Shown here: in pieces, positions 54,771-63,528 of the stretch
How positions within the stretch are numbered: the stretch's first letter is position 1
Layout: every line of letters begins with the position of its first letter
Assembly: GCA_963715025.1 (NCBI GenBank)
Contig: CAVQQQ010000009.1
Location: forward strand, 682,001-746,000
Source of the DNA: DASSJT01 sp963715025
GTDB taxonomy: Bacteria; Actinomycetota; Actinomycetes; Actinomycetales; Dermatophilaceae
Direction of reading: 5' to 3'
DNA: 64,000 bases
Position numbers and translations under genes: made by a program
The notes under the pieces: generated by a model
Database searches by the model: none
Told to the model about the DNA's origin: nothing
The model's input: only the letters and a program-made list of their open reading frames with translations

Positions 54771-56528
54771 GTGAAGGTGCGTGTGCCCGTCATCGTGAAG
54801 GACCCCGTCGTCACGCAGTACAAAGACGTGGACCCGACGGAGACGATCACCGTGGAGGCGGACGCCTTCCTCGACGGGCCGATCTCGCCGCGCGTCGCCG
54901 TGCTCGACTTCGTGCCGGACAACGGGAAGCTGGGCGACCCCGCCCGCTACGTCGCACCAACCAGCCGGGCGAAGATCGGCTCCTACGAGGTCCGGCACCC
55001 GGTCAGCATCGGCGACCAGGTGCACCCGGTCACCGGCGCGGTCTCGGTGTTCGGCGCCGTGCACAAGACGATCGCGATGTTCGAGGAGGAGGACGCGCTC
55101 GGGCGGCAGGTCGAGTGGGCGTTCGACGCCCCCCAGCTGCTCGTCGTGCCGCGGGCCGGGCAGATGGCCAACGCGTACTACGAGCGCGAGTCGCACAGCC
55201 TGCAGTTCTTCTTCTTCACCCCGCCGGGGGACGACCGCGTCGTCCACACCTCCAACTCGCAGGACATCGTCGCCCACGAGACGGCGCACGCCCTGCTCGA
55301 CGGCATCGCCCCGGACCTGTACTCGGCGATCTCACCGCAGTCGCTCGCCATCCACGAGGCGGTCGCGGACCTCGGCGCCCTCCTCGTCTCGCTCCGCTGC
55401 CGGGAGCTGACCAGCCGCGTGCTCGCGGACACCGGGGGGCGAATCGACAACTCGAACGCCTTCAGCGGGCTCGCCGAGCAGTTCGCCCAGGGGCTCGACC
55501 GCGAGCGCCACTACTTGCGCAACCTCAACAACGCGACGCGGGTGCTGGACGTCCCGGACCACGAGCCGCACGAGCTGTCGGCGGTTCTCTCCGGATCCTT
55601 CTACCGTCTGCTCGTCATGACCTATAACGAGCTTCGCGGCCACTATGCCACGCGATCCCGACCCGACCCGACCATCGTGGCCGAGCCCGAAGCCGAGCAC
55701 GCGCAGAAGATGGCGACCGACGAGGGAGTCGCGTCGACCTACGAGCCGGGACCCGGCGCGGTCGGCTCCGACGCCAAGGCGCTGTTCGTTGCCGCCGAGC
55801 GCATCAAGCGGACCCTCCTGCGCGGCCTTGACTACCTGCCGCCCGGCGACGTCAACTTCGCCGACCTGGCCCGGGCCGTGCTCGCCTCGGACGAGGCGTC
55901 GCACCCCGACAGCTCCACCCTCCGGGCCTGGCTCGTGCAGGAGTTCGTCACCCGCGGCATCGTGGCCCGCCCGGCCGACCTCGACGTACGGACCAACCTC
56001 CCGTCGAAGCGGCTCGAGGCGGCCGACATCGCGGAGCTCGTCGTGTCGGACTTCGCGGCCTACGCCTTTGCCCAGCGCAACCGCGCGTGGCTGAAGATCC
56101 CCGCCAACACGCCGTTCGAGGTCCGTCCGCGACTGGACCTGACGAAGCTCTACTGGCACCGGGACGGCGAGCAGAAGGTGCGGGAGGTTCTCTTCAAGGT
56201 CTCGTGGTCCGAGCTCGAGGACAACGACTCGGGTGGGGGTCTGCCGCGCAAGCGCCGCTACCGCGCCGGGACGACCCTCGCCATCGGCCTGGACCGGCCC
56301 AAGCCCTATGTCCGGGCCCTCATCACGTCGCGGCGGGGCGACCCGGACCGCCGGGCGACGGACGCCATGCTCAGGAAGCTGATCGACGAGGAGCAGCTGC
56401 GCGTGTCCTCGGTCGCGCACGCCGGTCCGCCCGTGCTCCATGGGGCGGTCGAGGCCGATGTCGGCTCCGGCGTGCTGCGCGTGCAGGGGATGGCGCGCAT
56501 GCTGCACGTGACAGGGGAGTCGCGCTGA
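54771..56528 (+). CDS. HEXXH (gluzincin-like) metallopeptidase of unknown family
   Basis: 585 residues, GTG start. H169-E-T-A-H173 in [17 protein letters not shown] is a zinc motif, and E196 in [14 protein letters not shown], 23 residues after the second His, fits the third ligand of gluzincins. The N-terminal 140 residues are beta-rich ([20 protein letters not shown] through [14 protein letters not shown]). The C-terminal 300 include a helical region and a strand-rich tail. No signal peptide or TM is visible. I do not recognise a named family. It sits between patatin and MBL genes, with overlap to the latter (TGATG). It might activate or restrain a partner by proteolysis (inference). Confidence 0.75.
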   Translation: MKVRVPVIVKDPVVTQYKDVDPTETITVEADAFLDGPISPRVAVLDFVPDNGKLGDPARYVAPTSRAKIGSYEVRHPVSIGDQVHPVTGAVSVFGAVHKTIAMFEEEDALGRQVEWAFDAPQLLVVPRAGQMANAYYERESHSLQFFFFTPPGDDRVVHTSNSQDIVAHETAHALLDGIAPDLYSAISPQSLAIHEAVADLGALLVSLRCRELTSRVLADTGGRIDNSNAFSGLAEQFAQGLDRERHYLRNLNNATRVLDVPDHEPHELSAVLSGSFYRLLVMTYNELRGHYATRSRPDPTIVAEPEAEHAQKMATDEGVASTYEPGPGAVGSDAKALFVAAERIKRTLLRGLDYLPPGDVNFADLARAVLASDEASHPDSSTLRAWLVQEFVTRGIVARPADLDVRTNLPSKRLEAADIAELVVSDFAAYAFAQRNRAWLKIPANTPFEVRPRLDLTKLYWHRDGEQKVREVLFKVSWSELEDNDSGGGLPRKRRYRAGTTLAIGLDRPKPYVRALITSRRGDPDRRATDAMLRKLIDEEQLRVSSVAHAGPPVLHGAVEADVGSGVLRVQGMARMLHVTGESR

Positions 56529-57742
56529 TGGCCGAGACCCTCGTCGTCCGGATGTACAACATCCACTTCGGAGACGCCATCCTCGTGACCGTCCCAGACA
56601 AGAACCCGGCCACCGGTCGGACCACGACGCGGCGGATCCTCATCGACGTCGGCAACGCGCCCAAGGTCGCGGGCACCGGCGAGGGCGGTGACGACGCCGT
56701 CTTCAAGGGCGTCATGGCCGACATCCTCGACCAGCTCGACGGCGAGCCGCTCGACCTCTACGTCCTGACGCACGAGCACCTCGACCACGCCCAGGGCCTG
56801 TTCTTCGCGTCGACGGAACTGCCCGAGCTCGACCTCGCGAACCGGCTCAAGGTGAGGCACGTGTGGCTGACCGCGTCCGCCCATCCCGACTACTACGACC
56901 CAGTGAAGGGCAAGTTCCCCGACGCCGTGAAGAAGAAGCTCGAGGTCGACACGATGTACCGCCGCGTGGCAGCCCTCATGGCCGCGCAACCGACCGCCAC
57001 GACCAAGGACCTCGTCAAGCTGCTCGCCAACAACGACCCGACCAAGACGACCCAGTGCGTAGAGTTCCTGCGCCAGCTCAACCCCTCCAAGACGCACTAC
57101 CTCTTCCGGGGCGCCCGACTGCGGGGCACCCACAACTTCCAGGAGGCGAGGCTCTCGATCTGGGCGCCCGAGGAGGACACGTCGACCTACTACGGGCGGT
57201 TCCTACCACTGGATGCCGGAGCGGTGCCGCGGCCAACAGCCGCGGCCAACAATCGGCGTATGCCGCCCAGTGCCGACCCGCTCCCGCCTCCGGGTGTCGA
57301 CGTGGGTGCGTTCCTCGGCCTCCTCCAGGCCCGGCGCGGCGGAGCCGTCGACAACCTCCTCGAGATCGACAAGGCCTCCAACAACACGAGTATCGTCTTC
57401 GCGCTCGAGTGGCGCGGGTGGCGGCTCGTCTTCTCCGGCGACGCCGAGATCCGCAGCTGGAAGACGATGAACCAGAAGGGGGTGCTGAAGCCAGTCCACT
57501 TCCTCAAGGTGTCGCACCACGGCAGCCACAACGGGACGCCGGCCGACGATATCTTCGATGCGATCCTGCCGGCGAACCCGCCCGATGCCCGCCCGCGCCA
57601 CGCCGTCATCTCGACGTGGGAGGACACCTACCCCGGCATCCCCGACCCGCCGACGAGCTCGCGCCTCGCCGAGCGCGCCACCGTGCATTCGACGCTCGAC
57701 CGGCGGAGCGACCTGTTCTACGAGGTGACCTTCCCCGGCTGA
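56528..57742 (+). CDS. ComEC/Rec2-like MBL-fold hydrolase
   Basis: 404 residues. After VVRMYNIHFGDAILVTVPD, the metal motif is H82-E-H-L-D-H87 (YVLTHEHLDHAQGL). LVFSGDAEIRSWKTM supplies the bridging Asp, and LKVSHHGSHNGTPADD is the S-HHGS motif typical of the ComEC/Rec2 MBL domain. ComEC-type MBL domains are nucleases or phosphodiesterases. There is no TM domain, so it is a soluble relative. It starts inside the peptidase stop codon and ends the three-gene operon. It could degrade nucleic acid or a signalling nucleotide; neither is shown. Confidence 0.82.
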   Translation: MAETLVVRMYNIHFGDAILVTVPDKNPATGRTTTRRILIDVGNAPKVAGTGEGGDDAVFKGVMADILDQLDGEPLDLYVLTHEHLDHAQGLFFASTELPELDLANRLKVRHVWLTASAHPDYYDPVKGKFPDAVKKKLEVDTMYRRVAALMAAQPTATTKDLVKLLANNDPTKTTQCVEFLRQLNPSKTHYLFRGARLRGTHNFQEARLSIWAPEEDTSTYYGRFLPLDAGAVPRPTAAANNRRMPPSADPLPPPGVDVGAFLGLLQARRGGAVDNLLEIDKASNNTSIVFALEWRGWRLVFSGDAEIRSWKTMNQKGVLKPVHFLKVSHHGSHNGTPADDIFDAILPANPPDARPRHAVISTWEDTYPGIPDPPTSSRLAERATVHSTLDRRSDLFYEVTFPG

Positions 57743-58171
57743 CCCCGACGCCGTCGGTCACTGGCTGAGCGAGCGCGGCCTGGGTCTGCGGGCGCGCGCG
57801 CCGATGTGCTGGTCGCGGTCGAGGTTCGGGGCTGAGTCAGGGGCATGGCCGTACCCCTCGACGGAACCCTCGTCGCAACGAACGCGCCTCGGCATCGGTA
57901 AGGTTCCCCGTAACCGGACCGGTGCGCTGCTCCATGAGCAGTCGCGATGCCGTCGAGCTCCTGGGCCCCGCCCGACCGCGGGTCGCCGTTCCAGTCCACC
58001 AGGAGGGTTGGTTCCACTTCTCGGAACGGCCCGAGGTCTCGCGGCAGAACCTAGCGGCCCCGCCCCAGGTCGCACTCGAGTGTGTCCTGATTGGCGCCAG
58101 GAATACCGACCGCAGTCTGATCCGGTCGACCGGTTGTCCCCGAGGACGGTCGCCAGGGCAGTGAGGCGGGG
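57743..58171. other. Intergenic stretch without a supported gene
   Basis: About 430 bases after the MBL gene. No family motif in either strand, no strong hairpin near the operon end. It precedes a cluster of gene remnants. Confidence 0.35.
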
Positions 58172-58290
58172 TCATGCATGGCGATTGGTCGGATGAACTC
58201 GGAGCCGACGATGAACGGCTTGGCGCCGCAGTCGCCGAGGGTGTACTCGAGCTCGCCGTCGGCGAGGCGGTGACGAACCGGGCCACCCCC
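58172..58290 (-). pseudogene. Acyl-CoA synthetase (AMP-binding) fragment
   Basis: The minus strand reads HRLADGELEYTLGDCGAKPF, then IVGSEFIRPIA. This matches the N-terminal region of AMP-dependent acyl-CoA synthetases (N-x-x-L-x-x-x-E-x-x-Y-x-L-x-DCGAK). Only about 38 residues survive; no start or adenylation motif is nearby. Confidence 0.5.
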
Positions 58291-58570
58291 GAGGCCGCCT
58301 ACGCGGCCCGCCCCAGGGCCACCCCCGGCACCGAACCTGCGGACCGAACCCTCGCCCGGATCCGCAACAACCGCGTCGACAAGGTCGGCAAGGTCACCCT
58401 GCGCCACGGCGGGCAGCTGTCCATGCGCTCGCCCGCGCCTGGACCGGAACCGGGGTCACCATGACCATCCACGGCCTCAACGTGCGCATCACCACACGGA
58501 AATCCGGCCAGCTCATCCGCCGCCTGACCATCGACCCCAGCCGCCGCTACCAAGACTGTGGAAGGCCACA
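58288..58570 (+). pseudogene. IS481-family transposase, C-terminal remnant
   Basis: One frame gives AYAARPRATPGTEPADRT and RIRNNRVDKVGKVTLRHGGQ. After a break near 58420-58460 another frame gives IHGLNVRITTRKSGQLIRRL and TIDPSRRYQ. Together they follow the C-terminus of IS481 integrases (R-x-D-x-VD-x-x-G-K-V-T-LRH-x-G…L-T-[IL]-DP-x-x-x-YQ). The DDE core is absent and ends are undefined. Confidence 0.5.
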
Positions 58571-58833
58571 GCCTCCACCTCACTCCGCGGACCTGACCCG
58601 GCCGTCGTCGACGCCGCCCGACACGGCTACCAAAGTCACGACTCTGCCGAGGTGCAAGCATCTTTCCGCCCAGATAGTGCGCCAGTTCGGGATTAAGTGT
58701 GGGCGCACGGGGCGCACAGCCATCCGGCCGTCACGCCACGCGCGCCGCGGCCCCTTGCTGGCGGCCCGGCACGGGTGCATGCTCGACTGGCCCTGCTTCG
58801 CGCCGCGGGCCGAATGCCACCGAGGGAGGCAGC

Positions 58834-59517
58834 ATGGAGGAGTCACGAGTTCTTCAGCGGGCGGGATGGGCGGGCGGCGCTTCGGTCGTGCTTCTCGCCG
58901 TCGGGGTGGCGCTGGCCGCGTTGGTCGGCGTCGACGACCCAAGCATGTCGGACGCCACCATCCTCGGGAGGCTGAACGATGACGCGCGGCAGACCGCCGC
59001 CGGCATCGGGCTGCCAGTCGTCGCCGTGGGGGTCGCGCTGCTGCTCTGGTTTGCCACCGGGCTGCGTCAGGTGCTGGACCAGCTGTCCGGCGGCGACTCG
59101 CTCGCGCACGCGATCGTGCCGGCGGCGGCGCTGCTCGGCGGGCTGGCGATCACCGGGGTTTCGCTCGACGTGTCGAGCGCGGTCACGGCACTGTCGGACG
59201 AGTTCACCCCGGACCCGGACACCGTCCGCGTGCTCGGCACGGCGGGGGCCATCGCCGGGCTCACCGGGCTGGTCGGCGGTGCAGTGCTGGTCGCCGTGAC
59301 GACGCGGATCGCCCAGCAGGCGCGTGCCGTGCCGACGTGGGCCGTCTGGGTGTCCTACGTCGTAGCCGTGTTGTGCCTGTCCGGCTTCTGGACCGCGGGC
59401 GCGGGGTCCGCGGCTTTCGCGCTGTGGCTCATCGGCGCCGTCATCGGGGTGCTGCGCGTGGCGCGGCGGACTCCGCCGGCGCCGGCCGGCCCGGCGCAGG
59501 TCTCGGCAGAAGCTTGA
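58834..59517 (+). CDS. Six-helix membrane protein of unknown function
   Basis: 227 residues. Six hydrophobic segments are visible, e.g. SVVLLAVGVALAALVGV, LPVVAVGVALLLWFATGL and WAVWVSYVVAVLCLSGFW. Between helices 1 and 2 the polar loop has DDPSMSDATILGRLNDDARQ. This looks like uncharacterised actinobacterial membrane proteins with a D-x-S…L-x-D-x-x loop; no transporter motif is present. GGGAGG precedes the ATG at 58834. Stands alone. Confidence 0.65.
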   Translation: MEESRVLQRAGWAGGASVVLLAVGVALAALVGVDDPSMSDATILGRLNDDARQTAAGIGLPVVAVGVALLLWFATGLRQVLDQLSGGDSLAHAIVPAAALLGGLAITGVSLDVSSAVTALSDEFTPDPDTVRVLGTAGAIAGLTGLVGGAVLVAVTTRIAQQARAVPTWAVWVSYVVAVLCLSGFWTAGAGSAAFALWLIGAVIGVLRVARRTPPAPAGPAQVSAEA

Positions 59518-59881
59518 GCCCTCCCGGCCCAGCTTGAACGGGCCGCCTTCCTCTGCAACCTCATTCTGAGTTCCGTTCGCCTCCAACGACAGGCCGTATC
59601 ACGGGACAATCTGCGTGGACATCACAGCTAACCCAGCAAGAGGCGAGGGCGCACGAAGGGCCGGGCTGTGGACGACCCGGGGCTGGGGCGTCAGCTGCTG
59701 GTGGCGGTCCGGGACGTGCGGGCCGCTTCCGGAGCCGGTGCTCCCTGCGAGCCGTTCCGCTATCGCGTCTTAGCCGCGTTCGCCGCCCCTTGACATAAGG
59801 GCTAGGCCCGCGACGGGGAGCAGCGTGAGAAGTCCAGCTGGCAGAACCTGGATATGGGGGCCGGGGACCAACCGCGGGGAA
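59518..59881. other. Intergenic stretch without a supported gene
   Basis: 364 bases between the convergent six-helix protein and the large unknown gene. No coding signature, hairpin or repeat stands out. Confidence 0.35.
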
Positions 59882-61201
59882 TCATCTGGCGGGCTTGCGT
59901 GCGATCCGATAGTGCAGGGTCAGGAACGGGAAACCGAAGACCCAGAACGCGTGCTCCGCGCGCAGCGCGCCGTCATCGACGAAGACGTCGAGCTGCTCCT
60001 CGAAGCCGTGCACGGCTAGGGCAGTGAGCTCGTCTGCCGCTGTGTCGACGTAGGTGAGGTAGTGCCCGGCCTGGCCGTCGTGGACGCGGCTGGTCAGCGT
60101 CAGGCCCCGGTCGGGCCGTGACCGGGGGAGCAGGGTGGCGGTGAAGCTGCCCTCCGGAACGGGGAACCCGACGCTGACGTAGCCGCAGTCCCTGTGGGTG
60201 TAGGTGGTGTAGATGCCGACCATGATCGGCTCATCGTCGTCGGTAAACGACCGGATCCAACCGCGCACCGACACTGTGCCGTCGACCCCGGTGACCGTGT
60301 CGATGCGGCTGCGGATCCCGCGCTGGGCTTCGCGCTGGTTCATCGGGACGCTGGCTTGTCCCAGGGGACGCGCGACCAGTGTTCGGTACAGCAGGTAGCC
60401 GGGCCGTACCCACAGCCGCCACTGCGGGACGATGTCGAGAGCGAACCGGGTGGTGTGCTCGTAGAACTCCCGCACGAGCGGGTCGACCTGCGCCGGGTCG
60501 AGCCCCGGTCCGGCCAGCGCGTCGAGGGAGGCCACGATCCCGGTCTCCTGGGCGTCGGCGGTGTAGTGGGCTCCGAGCTCCTCGGCGAGGTCCCGGACAT
60601 AGGCGGTGCCGACGTACCTCGACCGCGCCGGCATGGGCACCACGAACGGCAGTTCGGTGGCGCTGACCCGGTCGGCGAGCAGGCTGACCTGTGCGTCGCG
60701 GAAGAACAGGGCGGACAGGCTGCGGCAGGCCAGGACGGTGCTGCTCGCTACCACGGCCGCCGGGGCTGGCCTCAGGGACAGTGCCTGCCCAACGGCGGCA
60801 CCCACGACCGGGCCCATCGCCACCTTCTGTGGCCGCAACCCCATGGCCCCGACCACGGCGCCCGTAGCCGTGCCGACCGCGAGCGGACCCGCACCGGTCA
60901 CCTTCTCCGAGGCCCACCCGAGTGGCGCTGCCAGCGCGGTGCTCACCGCGATGCGCTGCCACAGCGCCGGGATCTCGCCCTCCTGCTGCCGGGCCCGAGC
61001 CACCGCCTCCGACGTACCCAGGCCGACCGCGCCGACCATCGCGGCGCCGGCCGCTGACCTGAGCCCGCGGTGCGCGGCCAGCGATGCTCCCGCGAGGCCG
61101 CCGATCGACGCCGCGAAACCGATGGAGGACCCGGTGGCCACGCTCGTGACCCTAGCCGGTATCGGACCGGACGCGCGAAACGGGCCCCACTCCCTCGTCA
61201 C
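59882..61201 (-). CDS. Large conserved protein of unknown function, glycine/alanine-rich N-terminus
   Basis: 439 residues as drawn. The first 170 are Gly/Ala-rich with helical membrane-like stretches ([40 protein letters not shown]). The rest is soluble-looking, with [60 protein letters not shown] and [21 protein letters not shown] do not recognise the family. The start is uncertain: GTG 61201 lies only 22 bp from the IS110 right edge, so the element may have removed the natural promoter or start. Confidence 0.6.
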   Translation of the reverse strand: MTREWGPFRASGPIPARVTSVATGSSIGFAASIGGLAGASLAAHRGLRSAAGAAMVGAVGLGTSEAVARARQQEGEIPALWQRIAVSTALAAPLGWASEKVTGAGPLAVGTATGAVVGAMGLRPQKVAMGPVVGAAVGQALSLRPAPAAVVASSTVLACRSLSALFFRDAQVSLLADRVSATELPFVVPMPARSRYVGTAYVRDLAEELGAHYTADAQETGIVASLDALAGPGLDPAQVDPLVREFYEHTTRFALDIVPQWRLWVRPGYLLYRTLVARPLGQASVPMNQREAQRGIRSRIDTVTGVDGTVSVRGWIRSFTDDDEPIMVGIYTTYTHRDCGYVSVGFPVPEGSFTATLLPRSRPDRGLTLTSRVHDGQAGHYLTYVDTAADELTALAVHGFEEQLDVFVDDGALRAEHAFWVFGFPFLTLHYRIARKPAR

Positions 61202-61244
61202 GAGTCAGCAGCGGCGCCATGCATCATTTCGGTTCCCCTCTGTG

Positions 61245-62582
61245 TCAAGGACGCGGTTTCGGCGCCGCCGAGTGTGCGTCGGCGCTTGTCGCCGTCAACG
61301 TCGTTCGTCCGGTGGGGCGCTCCACGTTGACGGCTCCGGCGCGCCGGCGCGGAGGCTGGGGAGCCGAAGCCGCGCGGGGTGTCCGGGGGCGCTTGTGGGC
61401 GGGTAGCGTCGGTGCTGCGGGTCCGGGTTGTGGCTGATCCGAAGAGCCGATGACCGGGGTGTGCAGGTCGGCCGCGCTGGATGCGAGTGACGCCCCCGAG
61501 TGCCCTCCCGGACCCGCCCCGGCGCTGGACGCTGGTGCGTGGGTGCCGGTGGGTTCGGCGAGGTTGGCGTCGGCGACGAGCTGCCGGTAGACCAGGTCGG
61601 AGAGGCGTCGCTTCAGGCAGCGCCGGGCCTCCTTGCGGGTCTTGGCCTCGCCCAGCTTCCGCCGGTAGTAGGTCCGGCCTTCGGTGTCGAGGCGGATCTG
61701 GGCGATGGCGGCGATGTGCAGGACGTGGTTCAGCCGCCGGTTCCCGGCCCGGGACAGCCGGTGTCGGATCAGCTCACCGGAGGAGGCGTCCAGGGGTGCG
61801 GTGCCGGTCCAGGACGCGAAGTGGTTGCGGTCGGGGAACCGGGCGATGTCGCCGACGTCGGCCAGGATCCGGGCGGCGCCGGCGGGACCGATCCCGGGCA
61901 GGTCCATCAGGTGTGACCCGCGCGCCCGGACCGCGGCGGCGAGCTCCTTGGTCAGGGCCTTGAGCCTGGCATCGGTTGCCACCAGGTCGGCCACTTCCTC
62001 GACCGCCATCCGCCGAGTCGTCTTGCCCACAACAGATCTCGGCTTCACCGTGGCCAACAACCGCTTTGCCTTGGTCGCGGTGAGGTCCTTCCCGGCGCCA
62101 CCGGCAGTCAGCTCGGCCAGCAGCCGATGAAGCCGGTTCACGGTTTGCACCCTCCGCGCCGACAGCTCATCACGCCGGTCGGCCAGCAGCCGCAGCGCGA
62201 CCAGCTCCTCATCAAACGCGAGCACCCGCAGGTTCGGGGTGCGCAGCGCCGCCGCCGCGACCGCATGCGCATCGGTCGCGTCGGTCTTGCGGGCGTTGCC
62301 GGTGTCGAAGACCCGCACCCGCGCGGCGAGCTTGGCGGGGACATCGACCACCCTCTCGCCGTCGGTGAGCAGCCGTTGTGCCAATGGCCGGCCCACACCC
62401 TGGGCGCCCTCGATCGCCCAGCGGTGGCGTGGCCACTGCTGCCGCACGTACCCGAGCATCGCCTTGTACTCCCGGGTGGTGGTGCCGAACCTGCCGGTGG
62501 CCAGCTTCTTGTCTTGGCCGTCGACGACCTCGATCGTCACCGACTTCTTGTGGGGGTCCACCCCCACGATCACATCACTCAT
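61245..62582 (-). CDS. IS110-family transposase (DEDD recombinase)
   Basis: 445 residues from ATG 62582, with AGGAGG 7 bases upstream. The RuvC-like DEDD residues are D9, E58, D101 and D104. The Transposase_20 domain is LMDLPGIGPAGAARILADVG, RFPDRNHFASWTGTAPLDAS and ELIRHRLSRAGNRRLNHVLH; a serine in PLDASSGE (267 or 268) is the expected nucleophile. IS110 recombinases use a bridge RNA to join donor and target (known for IS621). The last 80 residues are a Pro/Ala/Ser-rich tail (AVNVERPTGRTTLTA within it) beyond the normal domain. The DNA coding that tail contains the inverted repeat also found at 3954. Confidence 0.93.
   Translation of the reverse strand: MSDVIVGVDPHKKSVTIEVVDGQDKKLATGRFGTTTREYKAMLGYVRQQWPRHRWAIEGAQGVGRPLAQRLLTDGERVVDVPAKLAARVRVFDTGNARKTDATDAHAVAAAALRTPNLRVLAFDEELVALRLLADRRDELSARRVQTVNRLHRLLAELTAGGAGKDLTATKAKRLLATVKPRSVVGKTTRRMAVEEVADLVATDARLKALTKELAAAVRARGSHLMDLPGIGPAGAARILADVGDIARFPDRNHFASWTGTAPLDASSGELIRHRLSRAGNRRLNHVLHIAAIAQIRLDTEGRTYYRRKLGEAKTRKEARRCLKRRLSDLVYRQLVADANLAEPTGTHAPASSAGAGPGGHSGASLASSAADLHTPVIGSSDQPQPGPAAPTLPAHKRPRTPRAASAPQPPRRRAGAVNVERPTGRTTLTATSADAHSAAPKPRP
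61294..61331. repeat. Inverted repeat near the IS110 right end (copy B)
   Basis: GTCAACGTCGTTC and GCTCCACGTTGAC with a 12-nt centre, about 70-107 bp from the element's right edge and inside the transposase tail. The same pair is at 11686-11723 in copy A and, with a different centre, at 3954-3999. Confidence 0.65.
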
Positions 62583-62812
62583 GCTCCTGCCTCCTTCACC
62601 CTCGAGTGTCATGTGTCAGCGAGGGCGGGCAGAGCTACTTTGAGCAGGGCAGTCCCCTCTTGGGCCAGGGACCTCACCAGCGGTGCCCGGCGGGAGCGCA
62701 GTCCGAAAAAGAGCCACAACCACGAGGCTGGGCAGCCGCGATAGAGAGCGTCCCACCGAGCACCTCGACAACAGCCTGGCCGGGCCGCTGCCGTAGAAGA
62801 AGTCTCAAGTAG
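62583..62812 (-). ncRNA. Candidate bridge-RNA region of IS110 copy B
   Basis: The 230-bp non-coding left end of the intact element, nearly identical to 10205-10433. By analogy with IS621 it should encode the guide RNA used by the neighbouring recombinase. AAGTAG within it is complementary to CTACTT at the element's left junction. Boundaries and structure are inferred. Confidence 0.42.
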
Positions 62813-62885
62813 GCCGCGAAGCGGCCGAGTCACGCCCTTGCGCCTCAAGTCGGGATCGAGGGGCATCGAGAGGCGACGGCTGGAG

Positions 62886-63262
62886 TCAGGAGTGGTTGGT
62901 GTACGACAGGAAGCGCAGTCCCCGCGGAGTCTCAAGTAGGTGGTAGGTCGTGTAGGTGTCACGCATGACTTCACCCGCCTCATTGCGAGCGTTCCAATGA
63001 ACGGTGGCGAAGCTGGAGAACTCCCCGAGGGCATGTGGTTCGACCTCTCGCGGAACCCACGCGGCGGCGCCGTCTTGTTCGCGATAGGTACGCATCATCG
63101 CTGTGAAATGCTCACGTACCGCATCTTTGTCGGGTAGATGGATGGCGACGCCGTGCGAATCGCCAGGAACGGGGCTTCACACAGGCCCGCAAGGCTGGCC
63201 GCATTCTGTGCGGAGTAGCGCGCCGCGTACGGGTCGAAAAGTGCGTCGATCACTGCTGCCAT
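62886..63262 (-). pseudogene. SnoaL/NTF2-like protein, frameshifted
   Basis: From ATG 63262 the frame reads MAAVIDALFDPYAARYSAQN and AASLAGLCEAPFLAIR. At about 63158-63165 one base is missing (CGCAC where CGCGAC would keep frame). The sequence continues in another frame as GVAIHLPDKDAVREHFTAMM, YREQDGAAAWVPREVEPHAL and TYHLLETPRGLRFLSYTNHS. The repaired 126-residue protein has the cone-shaped NTF2/SnoaL pattern. Its 3' end carries a 12-mer identical to the IS110 left end. Confidence 0.6.
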
Positions 63263-63528
63263 CCATCGACTGTATTGCTGCTGCGAACAGGCCCGCTACA
63301 CGGTCGTCCTCGCGGTGACCTGCCCCATTCCGCCGCTATCGCCGCTATGAGCTCGAAGTTCGCGTGCTCTTTCTGGCAGCTAGCCGCGACTTCAACCCAA
63401 CTTCTTGACGCCGCACGGTCCTAGGGTGCGCGCCGGCGGCGGGAAGCCCGGCGTGGCCGTCGGAGTTGTACCGTGCACCGACCAGCGCGGTCGATGGATG
63501 GGGCCGCGCCAGAGCTCGGAGGTGGCCT

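Larger units (their letters stand above)
61224..62812 (-). mobile_element. IS110-family insertion sequence, copy B (apparently intact)
   Basis: 1589 bp, matching copy A edge to edge but in the opposite orientation. The left end (CTACTTGAGACT) lies at 62812 and the right end (CCGAAATGA) at 61224. There are no terminal inverted repeats or target duplication. It contains a 230-bp non-coding left end and an uninterrupted transposase gene. Left flanks of both copies are GC-rich and include GCGG just before the junction, but are otherwise different, so these are separate insertions rather than one duplicated region. Confidence 0.88.

Noticed and set aside
53260..57742. Patatin operon as a CBASS system
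   Set aside because: No CD-NTase, Cap2/Cap3 or nucleotide-binding sensor domain is adjacent, so it cannot be called CBASS.
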